Assembly: GCF_026341275.1 (NCBI RefSeq) | Contig: NZ_JAIFZO010000002.1 | Span: forward strand, 7,470,118 to 7,534,117 | Reading direction: 5' to 3' | Source of the DNA: Streptomyces ortus | GTDB lineage: Bacteria > Actinomycetota > Actinomycetes > Streptomycetales > Streptomycetaceae | DNA: 64,000 nucleotides | In this document: positions 16,144 through 24,881 of the stretch, piece by piece | Layout: every line of letters begins with the position of its first letter | Numbering within the stretch: the stretch's first letter is position 1 | The notes under the pieces: generated by a model | Told to the model about the DNA's origin: nothing | Seen by the model: only the letters and a program-made list of their open reading frames with translations | Databases searched by the model: none | Program-made: the position numbers and the translations under genes

Positions 16144-17607
16144 TCACAGGCCGCTCAGCCGGGCTTCTGCCGCCTGCCACGCCGCCGTGTCGCCCTGTGG
16201 CTCGTAGCGGGTCAAGGGCTGTGTGCGGGCCAGTAGCGCGCGCATCTCCGTGCGGTCGCCGACCTGGCCGTGGGCGCGGGCCTGGACCAGGACGTTGCCG
16301 AGGGCCGCCGCTTCGGGCGGGCCCGCCACCACCGGGAGGCCGCAGGCGTCGGCCGTGAGACGGCACAGCAGGGCGTTGCGGGCGCCGCCGCCGACGATGT
16401 GCACGGCGTCGACCGGGTGGTCGGCCAGCTCCCGTGCCTGGAAGACCGCCCGGCGGTGGGCGAGCGCGAGCGAGTCGAGGATGCACCGGGTGATCTCGGC
16501 GTGGGACCGGGGCACCGGCTGCCGAGACGCGCGGCAGGCGTCGGCGATCCGGGCCGGCATCCGGCCGGGGGCCAGGAACTCCGCGTCGCCCGCGTCCACG
16601 ACGGACCGCAACGCCGGCACCTCGGCCGCGGCGGACAGGAGTGCGCCCAGGTCGGGTTCGCCCCACTCCCGCAGGCACTCCTGGAGCAGCCACAGGCCCA
16701 TGATGTTCCGCAGATAGCGGACCGTGCCGTCCAGGCCCAGTTCGTTGGTGAAGTTCGCCGCGCGGCTCGCCGCGGTGAGGACGGGCGCTTCCAGCTCCAG
16801 GCCCGCCAGCGACCAGGTCCCGGTGCAGATGTACGCGAACCGCTCGCCCACCGCGGGGACGGCCGCGACGGCGGAGGCGGTGTCGTGGGAGCCGACGGTC
16901 GTCACCGGGACGGGACCCGTCAGCCCGGTCTCCTCCAGGACGCCGGGCCGCAGCAGACCGGCCGGGTCCCCGGGCCGCCGCAGCGGTGCGAAGAGGTCCA
17001 GGTCGATACCGAGGCGGGCCGCGACGTCGTACGACCAGTCACCCGTGCGCGGGTCGATCAGCTGGGTGGTGGAGGCGTTGGTGAGCTCCGTGCCGGCCTC
17101 GCCCGTCAGCCAGTACGTCAGCAGATCCGGGATGAGCAACAGGCGCTTCGCGTAAGCCAGTTGGGCCGACGAACGGGCCGCCACCAGCTGGTACAGCGTG
17201 TTGAAGGGGGCGTACTGGAGACCGGTGGCCGCGTACAGCTCGGCGGCGGGCACGGTGGCCCACACCTTCTCCGCGACGCCCTGGGTGCGGGTGTCGCGGT
17301 AGTGCACCGGGTTGCCGAGCAGCGCCCCGTCGGCGTCGAGCAGGCCGTAGTCCACGGCCCAGCTGTCGATGCCGACCGAGTCGACGGGCCCCGCCGCGCG
17401 CAGCCCGTCCAGGACTCCGGCGTACAGGGACAGGATGTCCCAGCGCAGCCCCTCGGGCGTACGCACCGGCCGGTTCGGGAAGCGGTGGGCCTCCGTCAGC
17501 TCCAGCGAGTCGGGGCCGACGCGGCCGACCATGACGCGTCCGCTGGACGCGCCGAGGTCGACCGCGGCGTACGACGTCACAGCCGCTCCCCGGGTGAGGT
17601 CCGTCAT
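16144..17607 (-). CDS. rhaB: Rhamnulokinase
   Basis: The 487-residue FGGY-family kinase begins with YAAVDLGASSGRVMVG (ATP-binding phosphate-1 motif) and has the substrate-side Asp region in SVGIDSWAVDYGLLD. Further motifs are GSHDTASAVAAVP and HIVGGGARNALLCRLTADA (adenosine motif). It phosphorylates L-rhamnulose to L-rhamnulose-1-phosphate in the cytoplasm. Its ATG overlaps the stop of the aldolase gene by 4 nt. The order rhaI, aldolase fusion, rhaB gives a complete catabolic route. Confidence 0.92.
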   Translation of the reverse strand: MTDLTRGAAVTSYAAVDLGASSGRVMVGRVGPDSLELTEAHRFPNRPVRTPEGLRWDILSLYAGVLDGLRAAGPVDSVGIDSWAVDYGLLDADGALLGNPVHYRDTRTQGVAEKVWATVPAAELYAATGLQYAPFNTLYQLVAARSSAQLAYAKRLLLIPDLLTYWLTGEAGTELTNASTTQLIDPRTGDWSYDVAARLGIDLDLFAPLRRPGDPAGLLRPGVLEETGLTGPVPVTTVGSHDTASAVAAVPAVGERFAYICTGTWSLAGLELEAPVLTAASRAANFTNELGLDGTVRYLRNIMGLWLLQECLREWGEPDLGALLSAAAEVPALRSVVDAGDAEFLAPGRMPARIADACRASRQPVPRSHAEITRCILDSLALAHRRAVFQARELADHPVDAVHIVGGGARNALLCRLTADACGLPVVAGPPEAAALGNVLVQARAHGQVGDRTEMRALLARTQPLTRYEPQGDTAAWQAAEARLSGL

Positions 17608-19655
17608 CGCAGGAACGCGGCGGCGACGCCGGCGTCGACCGGGACGTGCAGTCCGGTGGTGTGCGTGAGGTCGCCGCCCGTGAGGGCGAAGACGGCGTTC
17701 GCGACGTGCTCGGGCAGGACCTCGCGCTTGAGGATGGTCCGCTGGGCGTAGAACTCGCCGAGCTTCTCCTCCTCGATGCCGTAGGTGGCCGCGCGCTGGG
17801 CGCCCCAGCCGCCGGCGAAGATCCCCGAACCGCGGACGACGCCGTCGGGGTTCACGCCGTTGACGCGGATGCCGTGCTCGCCCAGTTCGGCGGCGAGGAG
17901 GCGGACCTGGTGGGCCTGATCCGCCTTGGTCGCCGAGTAGGCGATGTTGTTCGGGCCCGCGAAGACGGCGTTCTTGGAGGCGATGTAGATGATGTCGCCG
18001 CCCAGCTTCTGCGCGGTCATCACCCGCGCCGCCTCGCGCGAGACGAGGAAGGAACCGCGGGCCATGATGTCGTGCTGGAGGTCCCAGTCCTTCGCCGTGG
18101 TCTCCAGGAGCGGCTTGGAGATGGAGATGCCGGCGTTGTTCACGACGAGGTCGACACCGCCGAAGGCGAGGACCGCCGCCTTGAAGGCCTCGGTGATCTG
18201 CTCCTCTGAGGTCACGTCCACGGTGACGGCGACGGCCTTGTCGGGGCCGCCGAGCGCGGTGGCGACCTCGGCCGCGTTCTCCGCGTTCAGGTCCGCGATC
18301 ACGACACAGGCGCCCTCGGCGACGAGCCTTTCGGCGATGGCCTTGCCGATCCCGCTGCCCGCGCCGGTCACGAGCGCGACCCGGGTGGCCAGCGGCTTGG
18401 CCTTCGGCATCCGCTGGAGCTTGGCCTCTTCCAGGGCCCAGTACTCGATGCGGAACTTCTCCGACTCCTCGATCGGCGCGTACGTCGAGACGGCCTCGGC
18501 GCCGCGCATCACGTTGATCGCGTTGACGTAGAACTCGCCCGCCACGCGCGCGGTCTGCTTGTCCTTGCCGAAGGAGAACATGCCGACGCCGGGGATCAGC
18601 ACGATCGCCGGGTCCGCGCCGCGCATGGCGGGGGAGTCGGCGTCGGCGTGCCGCCGGTAGTAGGCGGCGTACTCCTCGCGGTACTCGGTGTGCAGCTCCT
18701 GCAGCCGCGCGATCGCCTCGTCCAGCGCGGCGGTCGGCGGCAGATCGAGGACGAGCGGCCGGACCTTCGTACGGAGGAAGTGGTCGGGGCAGGAGGTGCC
18801 GAGGGCGGCGAGCCGGGGGTGCTCGGCGCTCGCCAGGAAGTCGAGGACGACCTCGGAGTCGGTGAAGTGCCCGACCTGGGGCCGGTCCTGGGAGGCCAGC
18901 GCCCGGATGACGGGGGCGAGGGCCGCGGCCCGCTCCCGCCGCTCGGCGCCGCCGAGTGCGGCGTACCCGTCGAGGACCGGGCCGAAGGGCTCGGCCTTCC
19001 CGCGCTCGACGAGGAACTTCTCGGCGGTACGGATGATGTGCAGGGAGTTGCGCTCGCACTCCTCGGCGGTGTCGCCCCAGGCGGTGATGCCGTGCCCGCC
19101 CAGGACGCAGCCGACGGCCCGCGGGTTGGCCTCCTTGACCGCCGCGATGTCCAGCCCCAGCTGGAAACCGGGCCGCCGCCACGGCACCCACACCACACTG
19201 TCCCCGAAACACTCGGCGGTCAGCTTCTCCCCGTCGGCGGCGCAGGCGAGCGCGATCCCGGAGTCGGGGTGCAGATGATCGACGTGGGCCGCGTCGACCA
19301 GCCCGTGCATGGCGGTGTCGATCGACGGCGCCGCCCCGCCCTTCCCGTGCAGGCAGTAGTCGAAGGCGGCGACCATCTCGTCCTCGCGCTCGACGCCCGG
19401 GTACACGTCCTTCAGCGCGAGCAGCCGGTCGAGCCGCAGCACGGCGAGCCCGCCCTCGGTCAGGGTGCCCAGGTCGCCCCCGGACCCCTTGACCCACATC
19501 AACTCGACGTCCCCGCCGGTCACGGGATCGGTCTCGGTCCCCTTCGCGGACGTGTTCCCGCCCGCGTAGTTGGTGTTACGGGGATCGGCCCCGAGCCGAT
19601 TGGACCGCCCGAGCAGAGCGGCGGCTTCGGGATGGGGACGGGAAGGGGTTGCCAT
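17604..19655 (-). CDS. Bifunctional L-rhamnulose-1-phosphate aldolase / L-lactaldehyde dehydrogenase (RhaEW type)
   Basis: The 683-residue fusion has an N-terminal class II aldolase (about 1-400) with zinc-type His residues in HVDHLHPDSGIALA and GGHGITAWGD. A C-terminal SDR domain (about 430-683) has the NAD motif VTGAGSGIGKAIAE, the NNAG segment VVNNAGISISKP and a catalytic Tyr/Lys pair in YSATKADQAHQ. Aldolase activity yields DHAP plus L-lactaldehyde, and the SDR half oxidises lactaldehyde to lactate. Fused proteins of this architecture have been characterised as RhaEW in other bacteria. ATG at 19655 is chosen from the MATPSRPHPEA start. Confidence 0.9.
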   Translation of the reverse strand: MATPSRPHPEAAALLGRSNRLGADPRNTNYAGGNTSAKGTETDPVTGGDVELMWVKGSGGDLGTLTEGGLAVLRLDRLLALKDVYPGVEREDEMVAAFDYCLHGKGGAAPSIDTAMHGLVDAAHVDHLHPDSGIALACAADGEKLTAECFGDSVVWVPWRRPGFQLGLDIAAVKEANPRAVGCVLGGHGITAWGDTAEECERNSLHIIRTAEKFLVERGKAEPFGPVLDGYAALGGAERRERAAALAPVIRALASQDRPQVGHFTDSEVVLDFLASAEHPRLAALGTSCPDHFLRTKVRPLVLDLPPTAALDEAIARLQELHTEYREEYAAYYRRHADADSPAMRGADPAIVLIPGVGMFSFGKDKQTARVAGEFYVNAINVMRGAEAVSTYAPIEESEKFRIEYWALEEAKLQRMPKAKPLATRVALVTGAGSGIGKAIAERLVAEGACVVIADLNAENAAEVATALGGPDKAVAVTVDVTSEEQITEAFKAAVLAFGGVDLVVNNAGISISKPLLETTAKDWDLQHDIMARGSFLVSREAARVMTAQKLGGDIIYIASKNAVFAGPNNIAYSATKADQAHQVRLLAAELGEHGIRVNGVNPDGVVRGSGIFAGGWGAQRAATYGIEEEKLGEFYAQRTILKREVLPEHVANAVFALTGGDLTHTTGLHVPVDAGVAAAFLR

Positions 19656-19810
19656 GTTCCGGTTCCTTAAGAAGAGGAGAGAGGGGAAAGCCCCGTCAGG
19701 GGCGCGGGACGCTGTCGACGTGCGGCCCCGCCGGGCGCGACCGGCCGAAGCGCACCGGCGGCCGGGCCCGGGCCTCAGGCCCGACGGCGAGCGGACCGCA
19801 CCGCGCAGAC

Positions 19811-19848
19811 GGCTGGAGGGCCTACGCAGCAGGCTGGAAGGCTTACGC
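19811..19848. repeat. Two imperfect direct repeats between the aldolase gene and rhaI
   Basis: GGCTGGAGGGCCTACGC (19811-19827) and GGCTGGAAGGCTTACGC (19832-19848) differ at two bases and start 21 bp apart. The second overlaps the last codons of rhaI. They may be a duplication trace. No function is evident. Confidence 0.4.
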
Positions 19849-21003
19849 CCCCCACCCCGCCTGCTGCCCTCCGACCCGCTCGGACGCGATCTTCTCCGCC
19901 CACCCGGACCGGTGGTACGCGGCGATCGGGTCGGGGTCGAGCCCCAACTCCTCGCGGACCTCGCCCACCAGCGGACGCACATCCGTGTTGTACGCGTCCA
20001 TCAGCACCGCGTTGGACGCGAGCACGTCCCCCGCCCGCTGCGCCGTGGCCAGCGCGTCCCGGTCGACGAGCAGCGCCTTCGCCGTGGCCTCCTGCACGTT
20101 CATCACGGAACGGATGATCGCCGGGATCTTCGCCTCGATGTTGTGGCACTGGTCGAGCATGAACGCCACGTCCGCCGTGAACCCGCCTCCCCGGATGACC
20201 TCGTACATGATCCGGAACAGCTGGAAGGGGTCGGCCGCGCCCACCATCAGGTCGTCGTCCGCGTAGAAGCGCGAGTTGAAGTCGAACGCGCCGAGCTTCC
20301 CCTCCCGCAGCAGCGTGGCGACGATGAACTCGATGTTGGTGCCGGGCGCGTGGTGGCCCGTGTCGACGACGACCTGCGCCTTGGGGCCGAGCTTGAGGCA
20401 GTGGGCGTACGCCGTGCCCCAGTCCGGCACGTCGGTCGCGTAGAAGGCCGGCTCGAAGAACTTGTACTCCAGCAGCATCCGCTGGTCGTCACCGAGACGC
20501 TCGTACACCTGCGCGAGAGCTTCGGAGAGCCGGTCCTGGCGCTCCCGGAGGTCGTCCTGGCCGGGATAGTTCGTACCGTCCGCGAACCACAGCTTCAGGT
20601 CCTTGGAACCCGTGGCGTCCATGATGTCCACGCATTCGAGCAGATGGCCCACCGCCTTGCGGCGCACCGCTGCGTCCGGGTGGCAGACGCTGCCCAGCTT
20701 GTAGTCGTCGTCCTGGAAGGTGTTGGAGTTGATCGCGCCGAGGGTCAGTCCGCGCTCCTCGGCGTGCTTCGCCAGCGCCGCGTAGTCCTCGACCCGGTCC
20801 CAGGGGATGTGCATCGCCACGGTGGGCGCGGCCCCGGTGAACTCGTGCACCTTCGCCGCGTCGTCCAGCTTCTCGAAAGGATTGCGGGGGACCCCTGGCT
20901 GCGCGAACACCTTGAAGCGGGTTCCCGAGTTCCCGTACGCCCACGACGGCGTCTCTACTGCCTGGGTCTTGAGGGCGGCCTTCACCGCGGCGAGCTCGGT
21001 CAC
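19843..21003 (-). CDS. rhaI: L-rhamnose isomerase (RhaI type)
   Basis: The 386-residue TIM-barrel isomerase interconverts L-rhamnose and L-rhamnulose. Metal and substrate residues appear in LKLWFADGTNYPGQDD, YKFFEPAFYATDVPDWG, VDTGHHAPGTNIEF and FDFNSRFYADDDLMVG. Length and sequence match the shorter actinobacterial/rhizobial RhaI rather than enterobacterial RhaA. The start is GTG at 21003 (MTELAAVKAAL). It is transcribed from its own operator-controlled promoter, divergent from the rhamnose transporter. Confidence 0.93.
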   Translation of the reverse strand: MTELAAVKAALKTQAVETPSWAYGNSGTRFKVFAQPGVPRNPFEKLDDAAKVHEFTGAAPTVAMHIPWDRVEDYAALAKHAEERGLTLGAINSNTFQDDDYKLGSVCHPDAAVRRKAVGHLLECVDIMDATGSKDLKLWFADGTNYPGQDDLRERQDRLSEALAQVYERLGDDQRMLLEYKFFEPAFYATDVPDWGTAYAHCLKLGPKAQVVVDTGHHAPGTNIEFIVATLLREGKLGAFDFNSRFYADDDLMVGAADPFQLFRIMYEVIRGGGFTADVAFMLDQCHNIEAKIPAIIRSVMNVQEATAKALLVDRDALATAQRAGDVLASNAVLMDAYNTDVRPLVGEVREELGLDPDPIAAYHRSGWAEKIASERVGGQQAGWGA

Positions 21004-21064
21004 TTCGGGGCTCCTGTGACTTCCGTTGAGGCATCGGTTCCGAACGGCTTCTGAACACCATGGC

Positions 21065-21080
21065 TCTGAAACGATTCAGA
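21065..21080. promoter_or_regulatory. LacI-type operator of the rhaI promoter
   Basis: TCTGAA-ACGA-TTCAGA has perfect 6-bp arms with a CG-containing centre, the usual shape of LacI-family sites. It lies at about +1 to +16 of the predicted rhaI promoter and matches the site at 21232-21243 (common core TGAAAC...TTCA). The LacI-family gene at 27979 is the probable regulator. Confidence 0.65.
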
Positions 21081-21086
21081 AGGCAG

Positions 21087-21115
21087 AAGTTATGAGCCCC
21101 CTGAAGGGCTGTCAA
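21087..21115 (-). promoter_or_regulatory. Predicted rhaI promoter
   Basis: Read leftward, TTGACA (21110-21115) is followed after 17 bp by TAACTT (21087-21092). This places the transcription start near 21080, at the right edge of the operator. A bound repressor would block initiation. Confidence 0.6.
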
Positions 21116-21187
21116 CCCCTCCGGCGCGTACGCCTTGCCGTGACTCGGTTGTGACCTTTGGCTATCGAAAATTTCGGCCGGTACCCA

Positions 21188-21217
21188 TTGACGTGACCTG
21201 GGCTACATGTCTAACGT
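21188..21217 (+). promoter_or_regulatory. Predicted rhamnose-transporter promoter
   Basis: TTGACG (21188-21193), an 18-bp spacer and TAACGT (21212-21217) predict a start near 21224. The LacI-like operator at 21232-21243 lies just downstream, the same geometry as at rhaI. Confidence 0.55.
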
Positions 21218-21231
21218 CCCGGCAACCTAGT

Positions 21232-21243
21232 TGAAACCTTTCA
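21232..21243. promoter_or_regulatory. LacI-type operator of the rhamnose-transporter promoter
   Basis: TGAAACCTTTCA has perfect 5-bp arms. It shares the TGAAAC/TTCA core with the rhaI site. Confidence 0.6.
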
Positions 21244-21254
21244 CGACGTCGTGA
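21241..21254. promoter_or_regulatory. 14-bp perfect palindrome in the transporter leader
   Basis: TCACGACGTCGTGA is fully self-complementary and abuts the LacI-like operator, 32 nt before the first transporter gene. It could be a second regulator site or an mRNA hairpin. The binding protein is unknown. Confidence 0.35.
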
Positions 21255-21286
21255 GGCCGCATCGCCCGCGTCGTTGAGGAGCCCTC

Positions 21287-22804
21287 ATGACCCACCGGTC
21301 CGACGCGGATCCGGCCCCCGTGCTGGCACTCAAGGACATCTCGAAGTCCTTCGGTGCCGTACGCGCCCTGCGGGACGTGTCCCTGGAACTCTTCCCCGGC
21401 GAAGTGCACGCACTCGCCGGAGAGAACGGCGCGGGCAAGTCGACCCTCATCAAGACGCTCGCCGGCGTGCACCGACCGGACGCCGGTCAGGTGCTCCTGG
21501 ACGGCGAGCCCACCCTCTTCCACGGTCCCGCCGACGCCCGCGACGCGGGTATCGCGGTGATCTACCAGGAGCCCACTCTCTTTCCCGACCTGTCGATCGC
21601 CGAGAACATCTTCATGGGGCGCCAGCCCCGGCGGGCCCTCGGCCGCATCGACCACAAGGCCACGCACGCCGCGACCCTGGCCCTCATGCAGAGGCTCGGC
21701 GTCGAGCTCGACCCCGACCGCCCGGCGCGCGGCCTGTCCATCGCGGACCAGCAGATCGTGGAGATCGCCAAGGCGCTCTCCTTCGACGCCCGCGTCCTGA
21801 TCATGGACGAGCCGACCGCCGCCCTCACCGGCAGCGAGGTGGCCCGCCTCTTCGGCGTGGTCCGCGCACTGCGGGAGCAGGGCTCGGCCGTGCTGTTCAT
21901 CTCGCACCGGCTGGAAGAGATCTTCCAGATCTGCCGGCGCGTCACGACCCTGCGCGACGGCGCGCTGATCTCCAGCGAACCGCTCGACGGCATGACCGAG
22001 GAGGACCTCGTCCGCCGTATGGTCGGCCGCGACCTCGACGAGCTCTACCCCAAGCAGGACGTCCGGGCCGGCGAGGTCGCGCTCAGCGTGCGCCGCCTGA
22101 CCCGTGAGGGTGTCTTCACCGACGTCTCCTTCGACGTCCGCCGCGGCGAGATCGTCGGCCTCGCCGGACTCGTCGGCGCCGGGCGCACGGAGGTCGCCCG
22201 GGCCGTCTTCGGCGTCGACCGCCGGGACGCCGGAGAGGTCGAGCTCGACGGGAAGAAGCTGACGAACGGCGCGCCCTCCACGGCCATGGCCGCGGGTCTC
22301 GCCCTCGTCCCCGAGGACCGCCGCGCCCAGGGCCTGGTGATGGACATGTCCATCGAGCGCAACATCGGCCTCACCGGACTGCGCAAGACCGTCAGGGCCG
22401 GACTGATGGACCGCGGCGCCGAACGCAGCCGCTCCCTCGACTGGGCCGTCAAGCTCCAGGTGAAGTACGCCCGGATCGCCGACACCGTCAACACCCTGTC
22501 CGGCGGCAACCAGCAGAAGGTCGTCCTCGCCAAGTGGCTCGCCACCGGCCCCAAGGTGCTGATCGTCGACGAGCCCACCCGCGGCATCGACGTCGGTACG
22601 AAGGCCGAGGTCCACCGGCTGCTCAGCCAACTGGCCGCCGACGGGGTCGCCGTCCTGATGATCTCCTCCGACCTGCCCGAGATCCTCGGCATGGCCGACC
22701 GGGTCCTCGTCATGCACGAGGGCCGGCTCACCGCCGAGATCGCACGCACCGACGCCACCGAGGAAACCGTGATGGCCGCAGCCACCGGGAGGGCAGCCGC
22801 GTGA
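21287..22804 (+). CDS. rhaT: Rhamnose ABC transporter, double-domain ATPase
   Basis: The 505-residue protein has two tandem ABC domains, as in ribose/rhamnose-class sugar importers. Domain 1 has Walker A GENGAGKST (residues 45-53), degenerate signature LSIADQQIVEIAKAL and Walker B VLIMDEPTAALT. Domain 2 has a degenerate Walker A (GLVGAGRTEVARAV), an intact signature LSGGNQQK and Walker B VLIVDEPTRGID. It powers rhamnose uptake through the two permeases that follow with overlapping starts. Its position divergent from rhaI and its partner rhaM support rhamnose as the substrate. Confidence 0.9.
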   Translation: MTHRSDADPAPVLALKDISKSFGAVRALRDVSLELFPGEVHALAGENGAGKSTLIKTLAGVHRPDAGQVLLDGEPTLFHGPADARDAGIAVIYQEPTLFPDLSIAENIFMGRQPRRALGRIDHKATHAATLALMQRLGVELDPDRPARGLSIADQQIVEIAKALSFDARVLIMDEPTAALTGSEVARLFGVVRALREQGSAVLFISHRLEEIFQICRRVTTLRDGALISSEPLDGMTEEDLVRRMVGRDLDELYPKQDVRAGEVALSVRRLTREGVFTDVSFDVRRGEIVGLAGLVGAGRTEVARAVFGVDRRDAGEVELDGKKLTNGAPSTAMAAGLALVPEDRRAQGLVMDMSIERNIGLTGLRKTVRAGLMDRGAERSRSLDWAVKLQVKYARIADTVNTLSGGNQQKVVLAKWLATGPKVLIVDEPTRGIDVGTKAEVHRLLSQLAADGVAVLMISSDLPEILGMADRVLVMHEGRLTAEIARTDATEETVMAAATGRAAA

Positions 22805-23841
22805 CGGTCACCGCTCCCGAAACCGCCCCCGCCCCCGAGGTGCCCAGGTCCAGCGGCACCCGGCTGGTGGACCGCGTCTTCAAGATGCGCGAACTGGCCA
22901 TCCTGGTCGTCTTCCTGGTGATGATCGTCATCACCCAGATCGGCAACAGCGACTTCCTGTCCGAGCAGGGCATCAAGGACCTCCTGCTGAACGCGACCAT
23001 CCTCGTGCTGGTCGCCACCGGCCAGTCGCTGGTCGTCATCACCCGCAACGTCGACCTCTCCGTCGGCTCGACGCTCGGCATCAGTGCCTTCGCCGCCGGC
23101 ACCTATCTGGAGGGCGGCGGCAACTCCGCCGTCGCGATCGTCCTCGCGGTCCTGCTCGGCGTCGGCTGCGGCCTGGTCAACGGACTGCTCGTCAGCCTCG
23201 GTCAGGTGCCCGCGCTCGTCGTCACCCTCGGCACGCTCTACATCATCCGGGGCATCGACTCCATCTGGGTCGGCTCCCGGCAGATCACCGCGGCCGGCCT
23301 GCCGGACGGCTTCATCGACTTCGGCTCCGGCGGCATCTCCGCCGTGCCGTACCTGGCGCTGATCGCACTGGCGGTGCTGGTCACCACGGCGTACTACCTC
23401 AAGCACTTCGGCAGCGGCCGGGAACTGTACGCGCTCGGCTCCAACCCGGAGGCCGCCCGCCTCGCCGGCATCCCCGTACGCAAGAGGATCCTCGCCGCGT
23501 ACACCTTCTGCGGAGCCCTCGCGGGCCTCGCCGGCGCCCTGTACCTCGCCCGGTTCGGCAACGTCGACTCCGGCACCGGCAACGGCTACGAACTCACCGT
23601 CGTCAGCGCGGTCGTGGTCGGCGGCGTCGTCTTCACCGGCGGCTCCGGCAGCGTCTACGGGGCGGCCCTCGGCGCGCTGCTCCTCACCTCCATCAACAGC
23701 GTGCTGCCCGCCCTCGGCGTCAGCTCCGTCTGGGTGCTCGCCATCAACGGCGTCCTGCTCATCCTCGCCATCGCGGTCGACCGGATCGTCGCCCTGCGCG
23801 TGGCGACCGCACTGAAGAAGAGGAACGCCCGCCATGGCTGA
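22801..23841 (+). CDS. rhaP: Rhamnose ABC transporter permease 1
   Basis: The 346-residue ribose-class permease has about 8-10 membrane segments. It carries the conserved region TRNVDLSVGSTLGIS and the loop LYALGSNPEAARLAGIPV that contacts the ATPase. The GTG start overlaps the ATPase stop by 4 nt. It forms a heterodimer with the next permease. Confidence 0.88.
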   Translation: MTVTAPETAPAPEVPRSSGTRLVDRVFKMRELAILVVFLVMIVITQIGNSDFLSEQGIKDLLLNATILVLVATGQSLVVITRNVDLSVGSTLGISAFAAGTYLEGGGNSAVAIVLAVLLGVGCGLVNGLLVSLGQVPALVVTLGTLYIIRGIDSIWVGSRQITAAGLPDGFIDFGSGGISAVPYLALIALAVLVTTAYYLKHFGSGRELYALGSNPEAARLAGIPVRKRILAAYTFCGALAGLAGALYLARFGNVDSGTGNGYELTVVSAVVVGGVVFTGGSGSVYGAALGALLLTSINSVLPALGVSSVWVLAINGVLLILAIAVDRIVALRVATALKKRNARHG

Positions 23842-24823
23842 CTCCGCCCTCACGCGCGCCGTCCGCTGGGACACGGTGGTGGGTGCCCTTCTCATCGTCG
23901 TCCTGCTGCTGTCCTTCACCACCGTGGACGGCTTCGGCAACGCGCTCAACCTGTCGTTCCTCATCGGCAACACGCTGCCCATCGCGCTGATCGCCCTGCC
24001 GATGACCATGCTCGTGGTGTCCGGCGAGATCGACCTCTCGGTGGCCTCCACGGCCGGTCTGTCCGGCGCCGTGATGGGCGCCCTGTGGAACCAGGGCATG
24101 ACCATCGAGACGATCATCCCGGTCTGTCTGCTCCTCGGTGTGGTGTGCGGACTGATCAACGGGCTCCTGGTGACCCGCCTGGGACTGCCGTCCCTCGCCG
24201 TCACCATCGGCACGCTCGCCGCCTACCGGGGCATCGCGCAGATCGTGCTCGGCTCCGACGCGGTGACCGACTTCCCCACCCAGTACCTGGACTTCGCGGC
24301 CGGCCGCCTCGGGGACACCTTCATCCCGTACGCGTTCCTGCCCTTCCTGGTGCTGCTCGCGATCGCCGTGGTCGCGCTGCACGCCACCCCGTTCGGACGA
24401 TCCCTGTTCGCGGTGGGCGCCAACGAGGAGGCCGCACGGTTCGCCGGCATCCGCGTCAAGCGGCAGAAGCTGATCCTGTTCACCGTGACCGGCCTGATGG
24501 CCTCGCTGACCGGCATCTTCTGGGCGCTGCACTACGCCAGCGCGCGGTACGACAACGCCACGGGGCTCGAACTCTCCGTCGTCGCGGCCGTGCTCCTCGG
24601 CGGGATCGACTTCGACGGCGGCAAGGGCACGCTCGGTGGCGCGATCGCCGGTGTCTTCCTGCTGGGCGCCCTGCAGAACGTGATGAGCCTTCAGGACGTC
24701 TCCGCGCAGTCGCAGATCGTCGTCACGGGTGTGCTGCTCGTGCTGTCCGTGCTCGGGCCGCGGGTCGCCCGGCAGGTCTCCGTCGCGCGGGCGGGGCGCC
24801 GGGCCCGGAGTTCCACAGGTTAG
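23834..24823 (+). CDS. rhaQ: Rhamnose ABC transporter permease 2
   Basis: The 329-residue ribose-class permease has the conserved SGEIDLSVASTAGLSGAVMG and FAVGANEEAARFAGIRV segments. It overlaps the preceding gene by 8 nt. The hydrophobic pattern matches permease 1. The pair of different permeases is characteristic of rhamnose-type systems. Confidence 0.88.
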   Translation: MADSALTRAVRWDTVVGALLIVVLLLSFTTVDGFGNALNLSFLIGNTLPIALIALPMTMLVVSGEIDLSVASTAGLSGAVMGALWNQGMTIETIIPVCLLLGVVCGLINGLLVTRLGLPSLAVTIGTLAAYRGIAQIVLGSDAVTDFPTQYLDFAAGRLGDTFIPYAFLPFLVLLAIAVVALHATPFGRSLFAVGANEEAARFAGIRVKRQKLILFTVTGLMASLTGIFWALHYASARYDNATGLELSVVAAVLLGGIDFDGGKGTLGGAIAGVFLLGALQNVMSLQDVSAQSQIVVTGVLLVLSVLGPRVARQVSVARAGRRARSSTG

Positions 24824-24881
24824 TCCCGTCCCCCTTCGGGGCGCCCTCGATCGTATTCACCACTTTTGTAAAGGACCCCTC

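Noticed and set aside
16144..19497. Very long leftward open frame of more than 1100 codons
   Set aside because: Only its end is real (rhaB). The rest is an Arg/Ala-rich shadow of the fused aldolase-dehydrogenase, which is in another frame with clear motifs.
22045..24213. Leftward frame of about 720 codons opposite the rhamnose transporter
   Set aside because: The opposite strand encodes a coherent ATPase and two permeases. The leftward product lacks motifs and is a high-GC antisense shadow.
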